Source: Verticillium longisporum (Eukaryota > Ascomycota > Sordariomycetes > Glomerellales > Plectosphaerellaceae). Taken from it: DNA of 64,000 bases. This document shows, piece after piece, positions 61,688 through 64,000 of the stretch. The stretch's first letter is position 1; every line of letters begins with the position of its first letter. The notes beneath the pieces were generated by a model that was not told the origin of the DNA, searched no databases, and worked only from the letters and a program-made list of their open reading frames with translations. The stretch covers positions 1,178,001-1,242,000 of the forward strand of contig JAETXT010000005.1 in assembly GCA_019188255.1 (NCBI GenBank), given 5' to 3'. Made by a program: the position numbers and the translations under genes.

Positions 61688-64000
61688 TCAAGGTGTCATG
61701 TCTGGGGTTTTCGGGACAGATCCACATAGTAGATGCCCAAGTGTCGATGCAACATTTGAGCAGAGATCTTTCCAGCCTGTATCCCGGTTCAAGATCCGAA
61801 TTGCCTCCTTCATAATCCGTTGCGCGCTTCGCGATCCGTCCAAAAGTCCGATGCCTGTTACGTAGAGTCGAAACTGCGTCGCTCCTTTCAGCCAACTAGT
61901 TCGAACATCGTCTTCGATCTCTTGGTCGACTCGGAGAATCGGGTACTGGTCGTTCACCTGGCTCATTGCCGCATCGTCAAGGTCGACCAGTACTCGCATG
62001 AATATTGTCGCTATCAAGAGGCAGAACGGGTCACTGAACGCAGTCACCTTCTGATCTCGGATCAGACGGAACAGCGAGGCGGCGTGTAGCAGGCAGTCCT
62101 TCGTACTCTGCAGGTCATTCTGAATCCAGTAAGCCAGGTTCTCCCTTGCTTGCTGTGTAACCTCAGGTGTCGTCATCCACCCGAAGTAGAGATAGAGCTC
62201 TGTCTGCGATACTCTGCGAAGGATCGAGATGGTATGATATGTTTTGTGGAGAATCTCTGTAGACGGCGCAAGGTCTGGTAAGTTTTGGGATACCATTTCA
62301 AACTCTTGGTCAAGAGGGAATAGAGCGGTAGAGCAAGAACGGCCTTTCCCAGGCGCAATACCGTGTTGTTTGAGAATGCGCTGATGTAGCCACCCTTGAG
62401 CGTCGCGTTGCAACTTCTTCTCCTCTGAGAATACCGTCGACATGACAATTATACGCGCGGGCTCCTCGAGATCTTTGCAGTAGCTTTGGAAAGTTTCTTC
62501 GCTGGTGAATAAATCCGCAAACGTGGGCATCGTGATCTGGGCTAAGTCTTGTGAGCAAAGGCTGAAGGGGTAAGAATGTGAGGGGCTTACGAGGATATAT
62601 CATCCTCTGCTTCTCCCACTCGATAGCCGAAGTGCATGCCCACAAGCGGTCGCTGTCGGGCAGTTGTCGATGAATGTCAGCTACTTCGATGGGTGGATTG
62701 ATATCCCAAATAACAGATTGCATATGTTCCAAAACTGTAGGCCAGCGTCAGAAGGCCACCATAGGTTATGGTTTTGCGAAGGACTCACATAGGGAGAAGA
62801 ATGCCAAACGCGTCCAAGACTCTTGCTCAATCCATTTGTGCCAGTCCTCAGCACGACGCCATGGTTGACTTACAGCTTTGCCTGTGCGGAACAAAGAACC
62901 ATTTTTGGAAACAACCGAGCGACAAATGGCAGTCAAGATTCCCTTTTGGTACTGAGAGCGTAGCGAACTTGCGAGGCCGCCACTACACTGCAACAGGAGT
63001 TGACTCAGAAGTACGGCTTGCCCAAAGGCAAGATCACCAATGACACGAGGATTACAACCGACCTGTAGAGTATCAGCTTGCAGGTTTCAAGTTTAGGCTC
63101 TTGAATACAAACCCTGTCTAGAATCGCTTCTGAAAGTAACTCTCTCAGCGATACTGCGAGGTTTGCCTGGTTGCTGACCTGCGAATACTGACTACCCACA
63201 GCGCCCACAGCTAGAACAAGAATCCAAGACTCATAGTTGGGATTGTAGGTAGCCAAGTGAAGAACGGGAATTTGTTGATGGGTATACTCGAAGAAAAGCT
63301 GCACAAATGTACCCAGTACGTTAGCTTCGGGAAATGCGAGGTCTGAGCCCAGCGCCAGTGTGAGCCGGTCTCTATGGATGAGAAAGGATGTTCGAATAGA
63401 CTCATAAACCACGTTGGAGAACTGTGGAACATGAAAATGGGTTTCTGCCGCAAGGGTGTCATTGTCGTCTATCATTGATGACACGTATCGTGGCAATTGT
63501 TCCCTCAGCCGGAGACTGATGACGGATGTATTCGTAGCAAATCTTGCATCCTGAGACGCAAGCCCTTCTTTCTCATCGTACGTATCCGGCATCTTGGCAT
63601 ACCGAGTCTCAGTAGGAGCTCTGAAGCCTTCAATATCAATGTCCATCCCATACTCCCAGGTTGGGATTGGATAGAACCAGGATCCGGTCGTGTTCAAAGT
63701 TGGCGCGACATTGTGTGTTGGTACAAGCGTGCCCGCCAAGGCTGGCTCGAGCCGATATTCCAGCAGTGCGTCTGGCGTTTCGTGGTTCAGGGTGTCTTGG
63801 TCGTCCTGGAGGTTGCCAAATGACGTTGAAGCTACGGGCACCGACGGCGCAAACGCTCCACTAATGCCGTGATCATACATGACGCAGCCGCCTACGGCGC
63901 CGAAAGGGTCTTGGCGGTGTACGGATTCCCGGTTCATGTGCGGGGTGTCCCGAATTGATTCTCCATGATGTGAACTCGTCTGTGAGGAAGATATTACATC
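61688..64000 (-). CDS. fungal-specific transcription factor (Fungal_trans domain), 5' end outside window
   Basis: Four exons can be joined: 64000-63113, 63062-62789, 62734-62591 and 62547-61688, with introns of about 45-55 bp (GTTTGT, GTGAGT and GTAAGC donors). The frame is open to the window edge, so the N-terminus, where a zinc-finger DNA-binding domain should be, lies beyond 64000. The visible part has the middle homology region of fungal regulators: SFLIHRDRLTLALGSDLAFP and FVQLFFEYTHQQIPVLHLAT (exon 1), then LLLQCSGGLASSLRSQYQKG, WHKWIEQESWTRLAFFSL and LPDSDRLWACTSAIEWEKQR. This arrangement is typical of the C2H2-containing class with a Fungal_trans domain, though a Zn2Cys6 finger is possible. 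It could control the neighbouring SDR and aminotransferase-like genes (inference). The third acceptor, an AAG, is the least certain splice site. Confidence 0.82.

Overview
The window is nuclear DNA of a filamentous ascomycete, most likely a Sordariomycete; no genus can be named from sequence alone. The signs are short introns (about 50-100 bp) with GTAAGT/GTATGT donors, CTGAC/CTAAC-like branch points and YAG acceptors, dense GC-rich genes separated by AT-richer spacers, and fungal families such as ATP25, a Git3-type receptor, an arrestin-like protein, a necrosis-inducing NPP1-type protein and a fungal-specific transcription factor. No CRISPR array or rRNA was seen. One tRNA, tRNA-Ala(CGC), is present.

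Left part (1-12 kb): the 3' end of a GH78 alpha-L-rhamnosidase gene, a convergent SLC6-type Na+-coupled transporter, a 4.5-kb spacer holding a 254-bp inverted-repeat element that looks like a MITE, a five-exon gene for a secreted cysteine-rich protein, and a small four-helix membrane protein whose gene carries a one-base frameshift.

Middle (12-47 kb): mostly conserved housekeeping genes. RPO41 (mitochondrial RNA polymerase) and ATP25 (mitochondrial gene-expression factor) are divergent from one 593-bp promoter. They are followed by PPX1 exopolyphosphatase divergent from a class-I glutamine amidotransferase, a Git3/GPR-4-type receptor, MAD1 (spindle checkpoint), TAM41 (mitochondrial CDP-DAG synthase), an ARC1-like tRNA-binding cofactor divergent from a HELLS/Irc5/MUS-30-type SNF2 ATPase, a GH16 glucanase, an arrestin-like protein, tRNA-Ala and PSF2 of the GINS replication complex.

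Right part (47-64 kb): more accessory in character. It holds an aquaporin, an NPP1-type necrosis-inducing protein, a luciferase-domain (DUF5519-like) gene interrupted by an in-frame TAG, a multi-pass membrane protein, a class-III aminotransferase-like protein in which the usual PLP lysine position is Arg and the tail is a Cys/His zinc-binding-like cluster, an SDR oxidoreductase between two AT-rich RIP-like islands, and a fungal transcription factor running off the edge. The last three could form a small pathway-like group, but that is inference.

The most striking technical signal is that four conserved genes (the 4-TM protein, TAM41, ARC1, HELLS-like) are each broken by exactly one base in or next to a short homopolymer, while everything on both sides remains coding. 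This points to base-calling errors in the assembly rather than four independent pseudogenes. I did not find a convincing wholly new multi-gene system. The best candidates for novelty are the Lys-less aminotransferase with its zinc-cluster tail, the cysteine-rich secreted protein, the inverted-repeat element and the accessory right end.
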